Assembly: GCF_900110835.1 (NCBI RefSeq)
Contig: NZ_FOJG01000002.1
Coordinates: 1,888,979 to 1,952,978, forward strand
DNA: 64,000 bases
Direction of reading: 5' to 3'
Origin: Chitinophaga arvensicola
Lineage (GTDB): Bacteria > Bacteroidota > Bacteroidia > Chitinophagales > Chitinophagaceae
Position 1 is the stretch's first letter, and the number at the start of each line of letters is the position of its first letter. Shown in pieces: positions 43,777 to 52,725 of the stretch. The notes under the pieces were generated by a model. The model saw only the letters and a program-made list of their open reading frames with translations, was not told the DNA's origin and made no database searches. The position numbers and the translations under genes were made by a program.

Positions 43777-43804
43777 AAGAAGACGGGACCGTTCCCGTCT
43801 TCTT
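43777..43804. repeat. Perfect 12-bp hairpin inside the B12 operon
   Basis: AAGAAGACGGGA (43777-43788) pairs with TCCCGTCTTCTT (43793-43804). It lies in the 135-bp gap between the second PKD gene and the second propeller gene. There is no T-tract on the minus strand, so an mRNA processing or stability hairpin is more likely than full termination. Confidence 0.5.
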
Positions 43805-43806
43805 CT

Positions 43807-45324
43807 TTATTTTATAGTGGCGATGTTGGTTCCCAACAAGTGCAGGTCTTCACCACGACCTACTTCGGTCGATGCTTCTCCTAACCAGCCATTTTCCTGG
43901 TCAATACCATTATAGACTTTTACGAAGTCGATGCCCGGCAGATTCACTTTATTGCCGTTTTTATCAATAGCCCAGTCGATATCAATACCGGAATTATCAT
44001 GTGCGTTCGGATAGTTATCTACATATCCGTAACGGTATGCATACAGCACATAATAACTGCCTTGTCCGCTTTCTTCCAAACCGTTTTGTGCCAGGCGGAT
44101 ACCCTTATAAGTAATTTTATCCTCTTTCACCCATGCCGGATAGTAGCTTTGTGAATGATAGGTATTTTTGATTTTGTAGCCTTGTTGTCCCTGGTTATCT
44201 GTCCAGCGGATATAATTGCTGATGCTGATATGCCCCTGAGGTGTACCAGGCGTTTCTGTAGTGGGACGGTTATAAGTCATTTCGTAGTTACGGAAAGTGC
44301 GCACATCCACTTTATTGCTCACAGCGGCCGTATACCAAGGTTCGCCTTCTGCGGAGAAGTTGCCGCTGCCCTTTATTTCATACCATTCATCCTCGTCGGG
44401 TTTGCCGTTTTTATTTTTATCGTAGGCCACCATTACCACACCGGGTTCGCAGCTTCCACCGAAGGGCGCATTCGGACGGGGATTAGAGTTGGCGCCAAAG
44501 GCATTGCCGGAAATTCTGAAATCGCGTCTGCCGGATACATTCACAATGGTATGATCAAATCCTACCACTACATAACCTCCCCAACCACCTAACGTGATCA
44601 GGTTGGCGTCTTCTCCGATAAGCTCTTTCCCTGCTTTTGTTACCATTGTTTCGTAGGTATCACCAGCTACATATTTGGGCAGATCGTTTACAAACTGACC
44701 GGGAGCGGGCAGGTAATCGAATACTTTTGTGATATAGGGCGACTGTGCACGATCTGTTGACTTCACCGTAATCAGCAAGGTATCTACCAGGTCGCCGGAA
44801 GAAACTTTCACTTTGTAGCTTCCCCTGTCTACCGTGGTAAACATAGCGGTGAGCGCATTGCTGGCAGATAATCTGTATAGTTCAGACGGGGCCGACAATA
44901 CTTCCCATTTCACATCCGTTTTATTGGCAAATTTTTGCGATGCTTCCAGTGTTAAGATAGTACTGGTAGTTGTTTGCCAGTTTACATACCTGCCGGTAGC
45001 AATCTGAAGTACTTTCTGGATAATATTTCCCCGGTTATACGCCATCACGATCAGGCTGTAATTTCCCGGAGTAGCAGGCGCCTGAAAACTATACTGCAGG
45101 GCATTTGCTACCCTTTGTCCATTCAGCACCCAAACAATGGAATCCACTTTGGTTGCAATGGTAGGTTTCAGCACCAGCGCTTCCTTTACCACTACATAAT
45201 ATTCCGTTTCCAGACCTGTGATAACAGGCGGAGCATCCGGGATTTCAGCATCCTCTTTTTTACAGCTGCTGATTAAAAATAAACCGCAGGCCAGATAAAC
45301 GAGAAATTTAAATCGGTTATTCAT
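43807..45324 (-). CDS. PKD-domain surface lipoprotein of the B12 operon (copy 2)
   Basis: A 505-residue lipoprotein, lipobox LISSC (Cys20). Two or three Ig/PKD-like domains occupy ~35-215. The conserved second half includes GGWGGYVVVGFDHTI, VVMVAYDKNKNGKPDEDEWYEIKGSG (an acidic, EF-loop-like calcium motif around residue 305) and NLPGIDFVKVYNGID. It is a paralogue of the 491-residue protein at 46383-47858, with the same motifs in the same order. Exported and anchored, presumably part of the surface corrinoid capture system; the role is inferred from operon membership alone. Confidence 0.75.
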   Translation of the reverse strand: MNNRFKFLVYLACGLFLISSCKKEDAEIPDAPPVITGLETEYYVVVKEALVLKPTIATKVDSIVWVLNGQRVANALQYSFQAPATPGNYSLIVMAYNRGNIIQKVLQIATGRYVNWQTTTSTILTLEASQKFANKTDVKWEVLSAPSELYRLSASNALTAMFTTVDRGSYKVKVSSGDLVDTLLITVKSTDRAQSPYITKVFDYLPAPGQFVNDLPKYVAGDTYETMVTKAGKELIGEDANLITLGGWGGYVVVGFDHTIVNVSGRRDFRISGNAFGANSNPRPNAPFGGSCEPGVVMVAYDKNKNGKPDEDEWYEIKGSGNFSAEGEPWYTAAVSNKVDVRTFRNYEMTYNRPTTETPGTPQGHISISNYIRWTDNQGQQGYKIKNTYHSQSYYPAWVKEDKITYKGIRLAQNGLEESGQGSYYVLYAYRYGYVDNYPNAHDNSGIDIDWAIDKNGNKVNLPGIDFVKVYNGIDQENGWLGEASTEVGRGEDLHLLGTNIATIK

Positions 45325-45402
45325 TTTATCAAATTATTATTTACGCTATCATTAGTTGATGGCTGTGTTATAAGAAAGCCGGGCATTACATGGTTTACAC
45401 CA

Positions 45403-46332
45403 TTACAACGTTACCTGCACATTGTCCATACACACATAAGCCGGTGTATTGAGGCCATAGGTACCTGAATCATTACCCTCGAAGTTGAATTCTACGCGGG
45501 TAACCGTACCTAAAGCAGACAGGTCAAAGAACGTCCATGCTGTTACCGGGGCTACAACAGGCAGGTGATTGTTGTATCTGGCCAGGTACATCTCAATCGG
45601 GAGACCGCCATTGGTTGGTGTATTGCCATTAAAGCCATACGCCTGTAATTTCAGATATCCTTTTCCGTTAGCAACATCTTTGAGGGGTGTAGCCACACCG
45701 GATCCAAAGGTATTACCGTTCTGAATTACGCCATAAGTATAAGAGGAAAGACAAACATACGTGCCGTTCACCACGCCGCTACCGCTTGTAAAATCAATTT
45801 TAGGACGGGTAGCATAGCTGGAATTATAAAAGTCTACATAGCCAAACATCACGGCAAAATTGCTGCTACCGGAGTAGCCACCATTTTTTGAGCCACTTGT
45901 ACCAGAATAAACGCTGGCCTGGTTGAGATAAGAGTACCACCAGTCGCCTGTTTTTCCAGGAATGTTGGCCTTATAGTTCCAGTCGGAAACAATAAATCCA
46001 CCGTTCCAGTAATCTACCGGTGTACCGCTACCGGCGCCTTTGATACCAAACTTCAGATTGCTTGGGGTATGCACATAAGGGGCTATCTGTGTACCGGAAT
46101 AGGCAGAATAAGCATTATCTGCATAAGAGGTTGGTCCCGCCATATAGCTACTTCCGATTCCCTCGAAGGTAATCGTATAAGTGGTAGATAACAGGGAAAC
46201 GCCACCTGCTTTTGCAGTTTCAGCCGGCTTTGGGGCAACCGGTGTCAAATCATTTTGCTTCGAGCAGGAGGCTGCTACTACAACACAAAAGATAGCGACT
46301 GATAGGGTTTTACAAGAAAAGGACTTTTTCAT
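45403..46332 (-). CDS. DUF4465-type surface lipoprotein of the B12 operon
   Basis: A 309-residue lipoprotein, lipobox VAASC (Cys23). The Ser/Gly/Tyr/Trp-rich beta-sandwich (TYTITFEGIGSSYMAGPTSY, NGGFIVSDWNYKAN, SNFAVMFGYVDFY, AWTFFDLSALGTVTRVEFNF) fits DUF4465. Proteins of this sort occur in Bacteroidota cobalamin loci, and BtuH is a described accessory corrinoid-binding lipoprotein of such loci. Whether this protein is a BtuH homologue I cannot tell. It lies between the two PKD genes. Confidence 0.75.
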   Translation of the reverse strand: MKKSFSCKTLSVAIFCVVVAASCSKQNDLTPVAPKPAETAKAGGVSLLSTTYTITFEGIGSSYMAGPTSYADNAYSAYSGTQIAPYVHTPSNLKFGIKGAGSGTPVDYWNGGFIVSDWNYKANIPGKTGDWWYSYLNQASVYSGTSGSKNGGYSGSSNFAVMFGYVDFYNSSYATRPKIDFTSGSGVVNGTYVCLSSYTYGVIQNGNTFGSGVATPLKDVANGKGYLKLQAYGFNGNTPTNGGLPIEMYLARYNNHLPVVAPVTAWTFFDLSALGTVTRVEFNFEGNDSGTYGLNTPAYVCMDNVQVTL

Positions 46333-46382
46333 AAGTCGTGATTTTTTTGGTTAGATATTAATTTGGGCAAGCCCGGCTTTCT

Positions 46383-47858
46383 TTAATTTTTGAGGGTTTT
46401 GTCTAAAATGCCACCTACGTGTAACATCCTTTTCTCGTCCATATTAAAATCTGTCATTACGCCGCCAGCATTAATAAAATCCTGTTGGAACGGGTAAACG
46501 GTTTTCACCACTTTCACGAAATCGATCCCCGGTAACTGAACGGGCTCTCCTTTCTTATTCACTGCCAGATCAATATCTACATTCAGTTTCTGAGAGAACG
46601 GAGCAGCACCGGTGAGGTTCTTGGTGATACGCTTTCCCTTACGTGTAAAGGAGGCTTTCCATCCTTCCATCATCGCCACTTTCTTCGAAGGAAGATCAAT
46701 CATGTTTAACCCCGGGAAAAAGCCCCTGGTAGAGAAAACGCCGTCGAAGGTCATAGAGCTGCTGAAGGTTTTGTTAGTCACCACTTCTCCCGCTATCGGC
46801 GTTACCTGGTTATCTTTCCAGTTAAAGTAAGAGTATACTCTTCTGTCGTCTGTCGTGGTTTTATTGTAGGTAAATGTCATTTCATAGTCCGGCAGATCCT
46901 CTATTCCATAATCTTCGTTCTTGATTTCATACCACTCCTCTTCATCCGGTTTACCGTTCTTATTGCGGTCGTAGGCTACATATACTGCCGGCAGGTCGGC
47001 CCTTGAGTAAGTAGCTGTCAGCTCGATGTCTGGTTTGCCCGGAGCATTGGAAACGGTATGATCAAACTTAAATGTGGCAGAGCCGCCCCAGGAACCCAAA
47101 ACAAGCGAACTGTAAGTATCGTCTTTTCTTAAAGCAGTGGCCTGGGTTAAAAATTCACTATAAGGAAGCGGGTGTTCATCCCCGAACTCCCAGGATTCTG
47201 CATCTCCTATAATAGACCAGTTATGATTTTTAGCGGGTGCAGGCGCATACTCCAGTACCATGTAGGCATTTTTCACATACTGCGCTGCCTTCACGGTAAT
47301 ATTGCGTGTGGCAGTGGCAGATTGTTTACCCGCTGTAGTGCGAAGTTTCAGTGCAAAAGTGCCGGACGCAGGTGAAATAAAGCTGAGGTCACGCTTCTTT
47401 CCTATAACAGAATCGCCGATAGACCATTCATATTCGTAATCGGTCCGGTTAGGGCCATCTATCGCAGGCTTGATTTCAATTACCTGGCCCATGGATACTG
47501 CCAGCGCATCTGCAATGGATACAGTAATCGCCTTCTCTACAAATATTTTGAAAGTCTGCTCATCTGCCCCTCCCTTATTATTTACCTTGAATGTAACATT
47601 GAAATTACCTGCTGTTGCCGCTTCAAAGGTATAGTTGACCTGGCCGGAAGCGGTTTCCTTTCCATTTACCAGCCATGTATAATCGTTTCCTTTCAGATTG
47701 GTGATGTTGGGGGCCAGCACTATTTTATCTCCCAGGCTGAGTACAATCGTATCTGTTCCCACACCGGAAATATTTGGGGCGTTGTATTGCTCTTTCTTAC
47801 AGGCGTAAGCAAAGAAAACAACCACTGCCAGCAACTTCAGAAAAAAGGTTCTTTTCAT
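46383..47858 (-). CDS. PKD-domain surface lipoprotein of the B12 operon (copy 1)
   Basis: A 491-residue lipoprotein, lipobox FAYAC (Cys20). Ig/PKD-like repeats at ~30-110 and ~112-190 (IVLAPNITNLKGNDYTWLVN, YEYEWSIGDSVIGKKRDLSF). The second half has LGSWGGSATFKFDHTV, VAYDRNKNGKPDEEEWYEIK (acidic calcium-like loop) and QLPGIDFVKVVKTV, the same landmarks as the paralogue at 43807-45324. It follows btuG by 44 bp. Likely surface accessory factor; no known activity. Confidence 0.75.
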   Translation of the reverse strand: MKRTFFLKLLAVVVFFAYACKKEQYNAPNISGVGTDTIVLSLGDKIVLAPNITNLKGNDYTWLVNGKETASGQVNYTFEAATAGNFNVTFKVNNKGGADEQTFKIFVEKAITVSIADALAVSMGQVIEIKPAIDGPNRTDYEYEWSIGDSVIGKKRDLSFISPASGTFALKLRTTAGKQSATATRNITVKAAQYVKNAYMVLEYAPAPAKNHNWSIIGDAESWEFGDEHPLPYSEFLTQATALRKDDTYSSLVLGSWGGSATFKFDHTVSNAPGKPDIELTATYSRADLPAVYVAYDRNKNGKPDEEEWYEIKNEDYGIEDLPDYEMTFTYNKTTTDDRRVYSYFNWKDNQVTPIAGEVVTNKTFSSSMTFDGVFSTRGFFPGLNMIDLPSKKVAMMEGWKASFTRKGKRITKNLTGAAPFSQKLNVDIDLAVNKKGEPVQLPGIDFVKVVKTVYPFQQDFINAGGVMTDFNMDEKRMLHVGGILDKTLKN

Positions 47859-47902
47859 ATTTAATTTCAGTTTCCGCTACCCTTTTCCAGGTAGCATTTT
47901 AT

Positions 47903-49054
47903 TTATGATTTTGGTAATAAGGCAAAATGAGCAGGTATATCACCCGTCCGGACACTCCATTTCTTCTTACCCTCTTTCGTAAAACAGTACAGTAGTCCGG
48001 GTGAAACATAGTTACCTGCATCTGTTACATAGATATCTTTGGTGACGGGATGCACCATAATTCCATAAGGGATTTCTATTTCTTTGTCGGTGCCATCTGT
48101 GATAAAAGACCGGCTTACAATTTCATGTGTACGTGTATTTACAATGCCATAGGTAATCACGTTGGAATAGGTAATATAACTCCACTCGGTACTGTATACA
48201 TAGAGCGAATCTCCGTCGAGGTAATAATTGCTCACCGCAATAGGCAATGTATCGGTCACCTTCTGCTGAAGCTTATCAATAAAGTAAAGCCTGGAAGCGA
48301 GCTTTTTATAATCGCCCCTGGAGGTAACCCAAAGGTCCCCGCGCTTGTCTGCTTTGATGTGATGAAGATTATAAGCGACATCGATGCGTTTATCTTCTTT
48401 AAAAGTCGCAAGATCAATGACGGAAACCGTCCGTTCATACTTTTCGGTATTGCCCGCACCCATGTAGCCGCCGGAGTTGGCGACATAGATCTTGCCATTG
48501 GTGATTTCCAGGCCATCGGGCTGGTAGCCGACGATACATTTATCTACCATCGCCAATGTGGTGGTATCTATTTTGGCGACATATCCCTTCTGGGTATAAT
48601 TAGGATTTACTTCAATGGGTCCTGCGTAAGAAGTGATATAGGCAAATCCTTTATCAAACTTTATATAGCGGCAGTTAGGGATCTGGATCTGCCCGATTCT
48701 CCGCGCCGTTCTGGCATCCATCACCTCCACTTTATTGGAAGCATTCACCACCGCATATAACCGGTTGCCATAAATAGCGATATCGTTTCCTACATCGCCC
48801 AATTCTTTAGGTACATTGGGGTTAATGGCCGCATAGATATTCCGTTGAAATTTACCGGAAGCATAGTCAAAATAATCCAGTGTGCTCTTATTGCTGCCCA
48901 TGTTCCCTTCGTTCAGCAGGTAAAAACCGGCAAAGCCATTCTGTGCAGAAGAATCCAGGGAAGTATCTTCATTCATAAATACCTCTACATCCTTGCGACA
49001 GGAGGACACAACGAAAAGCAACAGTACTATGAAAAATAAAGCCGGTGTTCTCAT
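47903..49054 (-). CDS. btuG: BtuG-like corrinoid-binding surface lipoprotein
   Basis: A 383-residue lipoprotein, lipobox VVSSC (Cys19), with a seven-bladed-propeller-type sequence. GFYLLNEGNMGSNKSTLDYF, ELGDVGNDIAIYGNRLYAVV, IPNCRYIKFDKGFAYITSYAGP and YVTDAGNYVSPGLLYCF agree with what I know of Bacteroides BtuG, which binds B12 with femtomolar affinity and hands it to BtuB. Its ATG overlaps the stop of the receptor gene (ATGA), so the two are translationally coupled, and the operon is headed by a cobalamin riboswitch. Confidence 0.87.
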   Translation of the reverse strand: MRTPALFFIVLLLFVVSSCRKDVEVFMNEDTSLDSSAQNGFAGFYLLNEGNMGSNKSTLDYFDYASGKFQRNIYAAINPNVPKELGDVGNDIAIYGNRLYAVVNASNKVEVMDARTARRIGQIQIPNCRYIKFDKGFAYITSYAGPIEVNPNYTQKGYVAKIDTTTLAMVDKCIVGYQPDGLEITNGKIYVANSGGYMGAGNTEKYERTVSVIDLATFKEDKRIDVAYNLHHIKADKRGDLWVTSRGDYKKLASRLYFIDKLQQKVTDTLPIAVSNYYLDGDSLYVYSTEWSYITYSNVITYGIVNTRTHEIVSRSFITDGTDKEIEIPYGIMVHPVTKDIYVTDAGNYVSPGLLYCFTKEGKKKWSVRTGDIPAHFALLPKS

Positions 49055-51120
49055 AGCTCAACAGATAAGATGATTTTATAATTTCGTTTGGGCATCGGAT
49101 AATTCAATACCACTTCATAATCCTGGTTAAACACATTATTCAGCTCTCCGGAAATCCGGAAACGGTATCTTTTGAACTGAATGTTTTTCGACGCAGATAC
49201 ATCGCTGGTGTACCAGGGCTGCTCATAGTTCTCCGGGATATTGGCCGAATTCTGGTAACGCTCTCCTACATAAATAAAACTATAATTCAGCCGCCACGAT
49301 TGATATTGTATACTTGAAATAACGGAGCCGCTATGCCAGGGTATGTAAGGAATCTGCCCACCGTACGTGATCTTCTGCAACTCCTTGCTTTTCCGCTTTG
49401 TAAAATCCTGTGCTGTCTGATAAGTATAGGCTGTTCTTACATTTAATAAAACGCCCTTCGGGAGAGAAAATGCCAGGTCTGATACCACATCCACTCCCCT
49501 GATCTCTACCTCGCCAATGTTCATCATCATCCAGCGGTACATGCCGCTGCCTTTAGGTACAGCCACTATTTTATCGGTTACCTGGTTGAAGTAAAAATCA
49601 GATTGCAGCTGCCATTCGCTCAACAAGGCGCCTGCACGGCTTTTGCGGTAGGCAAAACCCAGGTTGTACTGGTGGGTATATTCCGGTTTCAGGCTGATAT
49701 CGCCAATGTCGGTGTAATACAGGTCGTTGAAGGTGGGCATCCGGAAGATATTCTTATAAAAAGCCCGTATGTTAAAATCCGTTTGGGGAAAAGGTTTGTA
49801 AGAGAGAAAAACTGCCGGCGTTACTTCATTCTTGGAAGGTGCAGCGATGGCAGAATCTCCACTGGCTGCATTTCCACGGGTAACGCGTTCATCTACAAAA
49901 GTACCTAAGAGACTGGCCTGCATTTTCAGTTTACCTAATTCTGCCGCCCCTGCCAATGCTACCAGGGAAGTAAATCTTTTTGGTGATACAAACCCATCCA
50001 GGTTCGAGTTCAGGGTATTGTACTGAAAATCCGTCGACAAGTTGATATCTATCTTTTTCGTCACGCTATATTTGTTGGCCACCGAGCCATACCACTCCTG
50101 CTGACGAAAATTATTATCGATATGCATTAAAGTAGGATCGGGATTCAGATAGCGCATGTAGTCGTTCGCATACTTTGCATTCACCTGTATATCATACTTG
50201 GGGAGAACGTTTTTCTGAAGAGATCCCTGCAGGAAGAAATTCCGGTCCCATTGCCTTTGTGAGCGCATCCATACGTTGTTCACGATGGCGCCTGGTATGC
50301 CTCTTTCTGAATCATAGAAATAGGCCTTGGCATTCCATACGCCACGGTTAATATTTCCATAGATACCACTCTCCACTCTAAGTGCATTGATGTCTCCGTT
50401 CTGCCGTATGGCAGTGGTATCCCAGGCGATATCACCCGACTTATGATATACTCTTTTATATCGGAACGGATAACGGCCGGAAGATTTGATGAATTCACTG
50501 CTGATGGAGTAGTTTATATTTTCGGTGAGTTTACGTTCAAACAGTACAGAGGGATTTATTAAATCAAACGAACCCGTTTTAAAAACGCCTTTAAAATTGG
50601 TTGTTTTGGAAGAATCAAAAACGGGCTTCCTGCTCCGCAGATAAATGCTGCCAGAGGAGCCATAGTCCCTGGCTGGCTGGAAAATATCGCTTTTCTGTCC
50701 GTTGTATACGGCAATGGACTCAATATTATCCATGGAAAACTTTCCAAGATCGATCTGTCCGTTTTGTGCGTTGCCCAACTGGATGCCATCGTAAAACACA
50801 CCCATATGGTTAGTGCCCATACTGCGCATGTCAACGGTTTTCAGGCCGCCAATGCCACCATAATCTTTTACCTGTACGCCCGCAAAATAGCGGATAGCAT
50901 CAGCTACAGAAAAACTGTTCAGGCTTTTTAAGTTATCTCCAGAGAGTTTCTGTGAAGGAATAACTTCTTTATATACTGATGTGTAAATAGTAACACCCCG
51001 CAATGTCTTAACGCCTCCGGTATCCACACGTGTAGAGTCCCGGTAGGTTTGCTGTCCATACAGATGAGTGCCAATAAATGCTAAAAACGTTGATAGCAAC
51101 GTCTTTAATACGTTTGACAT
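49051..51120 (-). CDS. btuB: BtuB-like TonB-dependent cobalamin receptor
   Basis: A 689-residue receptor with a signal peptide ending near YGQQ (residue 24). The plug has ADAIRYFAGVQVKDYGGIGGLKTVDMRSMGTNHMGVFYDGIQ (landmarks, ~55-115), IESIAVYNGQ and DYGSSGSIYLRSRKPVF. The 22-strand barrel ends PKRNYKIILSVEL. It lies 130 bp downstream of an adenosylcobalamin riboswitch and overlaps btuG, so cobalamin or corrinoid uptake across the outer membrane is well supported. Expression should fall when cobalamin is plentiful. Confidence 0.88.
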   Translation of the reverse strand: MSNVLKTLLSTFLAFIGTHLYGQQTYRDSTRVDTGGVKTLRGVTIYTSVYKEVIPSQKLSGDNLKSLNSFSVADAIRYFAGVQVKDYGGIGGLKTVDMRSMGTNHMGVFYDGIQLGNAQNGQIDLGKFSMDNIESIAVYNGQKSDIFQPARDYGSSGSIYLRSRKPVFDSSKTTNFKGVFKTGSFDLINPSVLFERKLTENINYSISSEFIKSSGRYPFRYKRVYHKSGDIAWDTTAIRQNGDINALRVESGIYGNINRGVWNAKAYFYDSERGIPGAIVNNVWMRSQRQWDRNFFLQGSLQKNVLPKYDIQVNAKYANDYMRYLNPDPTLMHIDNNFRQQEWYGSVANKYSVTKKIDINLSTDFQYNTLNSNLDGFVSPKRFTSLVALAGAAELGKLKMQASLLGTFVDERVTRGNAASGDSAIAAPSKNEVTPAVFLSYKPFPQTDFNIRAFYKNIFRMPTFNDLYYTDIGDISLKPEYTHQYNLGFAYRKSRAGALLSEWQLQSDFYFNQVTDKIVAVPKGSGMYRWMMMNIGEVEIRGVDVVSDLAFSLPKGVLLNVRTAYTYQTAQDFTKRKSKELQKITYGGQIPYIPWHSGSVISSIQYQSWRLNYSFIYVGERYQNSANIPENYEQPWYTSDVSASKNIQFKRYRFRISGELNNVFNQDYEVVLNYPMPKRNYKIILSVEL

Positions 51121-51518
51121 ATAGGTTAATAATTAAATTCGCCTGATAGCCTACCAGATGATATACGAAAACAAAAAGGTCCTGAAATTAAATTCAGTGC
51201 AAGTTGCATTCAAAGCCCCATCCTCGAAAGCTTTAAAAATTTATGTGCAGTGGCAGGTCTCCTGACTTATTCTCACTTTTGACGGCCTTCCCATTTTTAT
51301 TCACTAAAAACAGTGGCAAGAGTAGATGTCAAAGTGTGTTGATAGAACTTACAGTAGCGGGTCTGCTCAGGATTTTCACCTGATTCCCTATTAATTTTAA
51401 CATTGTGAAAGTTATGTTAAAAACCAAATGCGGCGTGAAAGTACAACAATTTCTTTGATAAAGATGAAAGAAGCTAAAATAATAAGGCTCAGGTCTCCTA
51501 GTAAAGATCGTGTATCCG
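51121..51518 (-). other. Non-coding leader region of the B12 operon
   Basis: This 398-bp gap holds the cobalamin riboswitch (51250-51395) and about 130 nt of leader between it and btuB. In the remaining ~120 bp before 51518 I see no good -7 box. The promoter must lie between the riboswitch and the 51519 gene end. Confidence 0.6.
51250..51395 (-). ncRNA. Adenosylcobalamin (B12) riboswitch
   Basis: On the minus strand the conserved elements appear in the right order: GGGAATCAGGTGAAAATCC (from 51388), CAGACCCGCTACTG (51365-51352), TTGCCACTG (51319-51311), GGGAAGGCC (51292-51284) and the B12 box AGTCAGGAGACCTGCC (51267-51252). This is the standard cobalamin riboswitch core. It controls btuB and the downstream lipoprotein genes, shutting them off when adenosylcobalamin is bound. 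Confidence 0.95.
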
Positions 51519-52436
51519 TTAGCGGCAGGAAGGTTCGCATTGCCGGCGTTGATAAAAATTACAGATAGCTGCTTCCAGTACTGCAAAGATAAAAGGCGTA
51601 TCCAGGTAAGCAGCCAGTAAGGCAAGATCCTGCGTCAGCTCTTTGCCTGTTGCTTTTGCGGGCGACTTCCCATAAAAAAACCAGCGGCAGGCTTTCTTGT
51701 AAACACTGCCATTTGACAGATAGGCCGCATCGGGTTGGATATCTGCGAGCCCTAACAGCCCTGCCCAAGTAAGAAAATGATACTGATGATAAGGAGCAAT
51801 AACAAGACCTTCGCTGACATCACGCATCATGTACCGGAAAAGTGCATGAGGCGACTGTCCCGCATACATCACGGCATCTCCTATATTTTCTGCATAACCA
51901 ATATGCCACCACCGGATAAAACGACCCAGCATTTCAGTGGCCCTGGCGGCCTCGTACCCGTCGAACAGTTCCTGTTTATGAAGACCTCCCAATCTCCCGG
52001 AGTGCATCAATAACGGCTGGTTGGCCGACATCCAGTCTTCAAACAACTCCGGCGCTGCTGATACTGCTTCCCAATTCCAATGTTTACTACTGTGAAGCCC
52101 GGTGTAAATAGCGGCGGTCAAACGCCAGCCGGTAGTGGCATGTTTTCCAAACCATGTAGCTAAAAAGGTTAGCCACCAGGCATCCATCTTATGGCCTTCC
52201 TGCTTTTGCCTGATCGCCAGTTTCAGCGGATCAAATACTTCCATGGAAGCAATGCTTCCGGTGCTTGCGGACTGTACCCACCCTGCATGCCACGAAAATG
52301 ACCGCGCCATGCAGGATACAAAAAGTTGCCTGTCTTCATTTTTTTTAATACCGGGTATAGGTTTTACATGCCGGATAAACTCATCTAGTTGCTTTTCTAT
52401 CATCGCAGCTGATGAGGTAACTGCTACGTACTTCAT
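51519..52436 (-). CDS. Uncharacterised protein, possibly alpha-glutamyl/putrescinyl thymine pyrophosphorylase clade 3-like
   Basis: A 305-residue, mostly helical, Trp-rich cytosolic protein. The patterns WLTFLATWFGKHATTGWRLT, WNWEAVSAAPELFEDWMSANQ and YHFLTWAGLLGLADIQPDAAYL remind me of bacterial proteins labelled AGPT-pyrophosphorylase clade 3 (relatives of phage DNA base-modification enzymes). This is recall, not a search, and could be wrong. It ends 124 bp upstream of the riboswitch on the same strand, so it may read through but is not controlled by it. No role can be assigned. Confidence 0.45.
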   Translation of the reverse strand: MKYVAVTSSAAMIEKQLDEFIRHVKPIPGIKKNEDRQLFVSCMARSFSWHAGWVQSASTGSIASMEVFDPLKLAIRQKQEGHKMDAWWLTFLATWFGKHATTGWRLTAAIYTGLHSSKHWNWEAVSAAPELFEDWMSANQPLLMHSGRLGGLHKQELFDGYEAARATEMLGRFIRWWHIGYAENIGDAVMYAGQSPHALFRYMMRDVSEGLVIAPYHQYHFLTWAGLLGLADIQPDAAYLSNGSVYKKACRWFFYGKSPAKATGKELTQDLALLAAYLDTPFIFAVLEAAICNFYQRRQCEPSCR

Positions 52437-52677
52437 ACAAGTTGACCGGGTTACTGAACGTTTGAATATATGCTACAGAATAATAGGTGATCGCAAAATA
52501 AAGAAAGCTTTTGTTATTTAAAACATTATTGTCCCTGTAAATCCAGGCGGTAATCTTTGTTAATAAATGCTGCCCCAAGTACTTTCTCCGGGATAATGAC
52601 CACCATTAGACCCGTTTTGTCGGAATTCATCCCCCAAGTTGTCGTTTTTACCCCGGGCCTGATAGTAAAGTGAATTT

Positions 52678-52685
52678 TAGTTTTG
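52678..52685 (+). promoter_or_regulatory. -7 box of the alpha/beta hydrolase gene
   Basis: TAGTTTTG matches TAnnTTTG and lies 40 bp upstream of the ATG at 52726. No convincing -33 element. Confidence 0.35.
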
Positions 52686-52725
52686 TAGTGTCAACAACAT
52701 TCAAGTTACCGTTACAAACAGCTAT

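Noticed and set aside
48050..48760. 236-residue plus-strand frame opposite btuG
   Set aside because: Opposite a clear btuG gene with strong family motifs; no start signals or recognisable domain.
51519..52436. Assigning this gene to the B12 operon
   Set aside because: It lies upstream of the riboswitch, and its sequence shows no link to corrinoid uptake.
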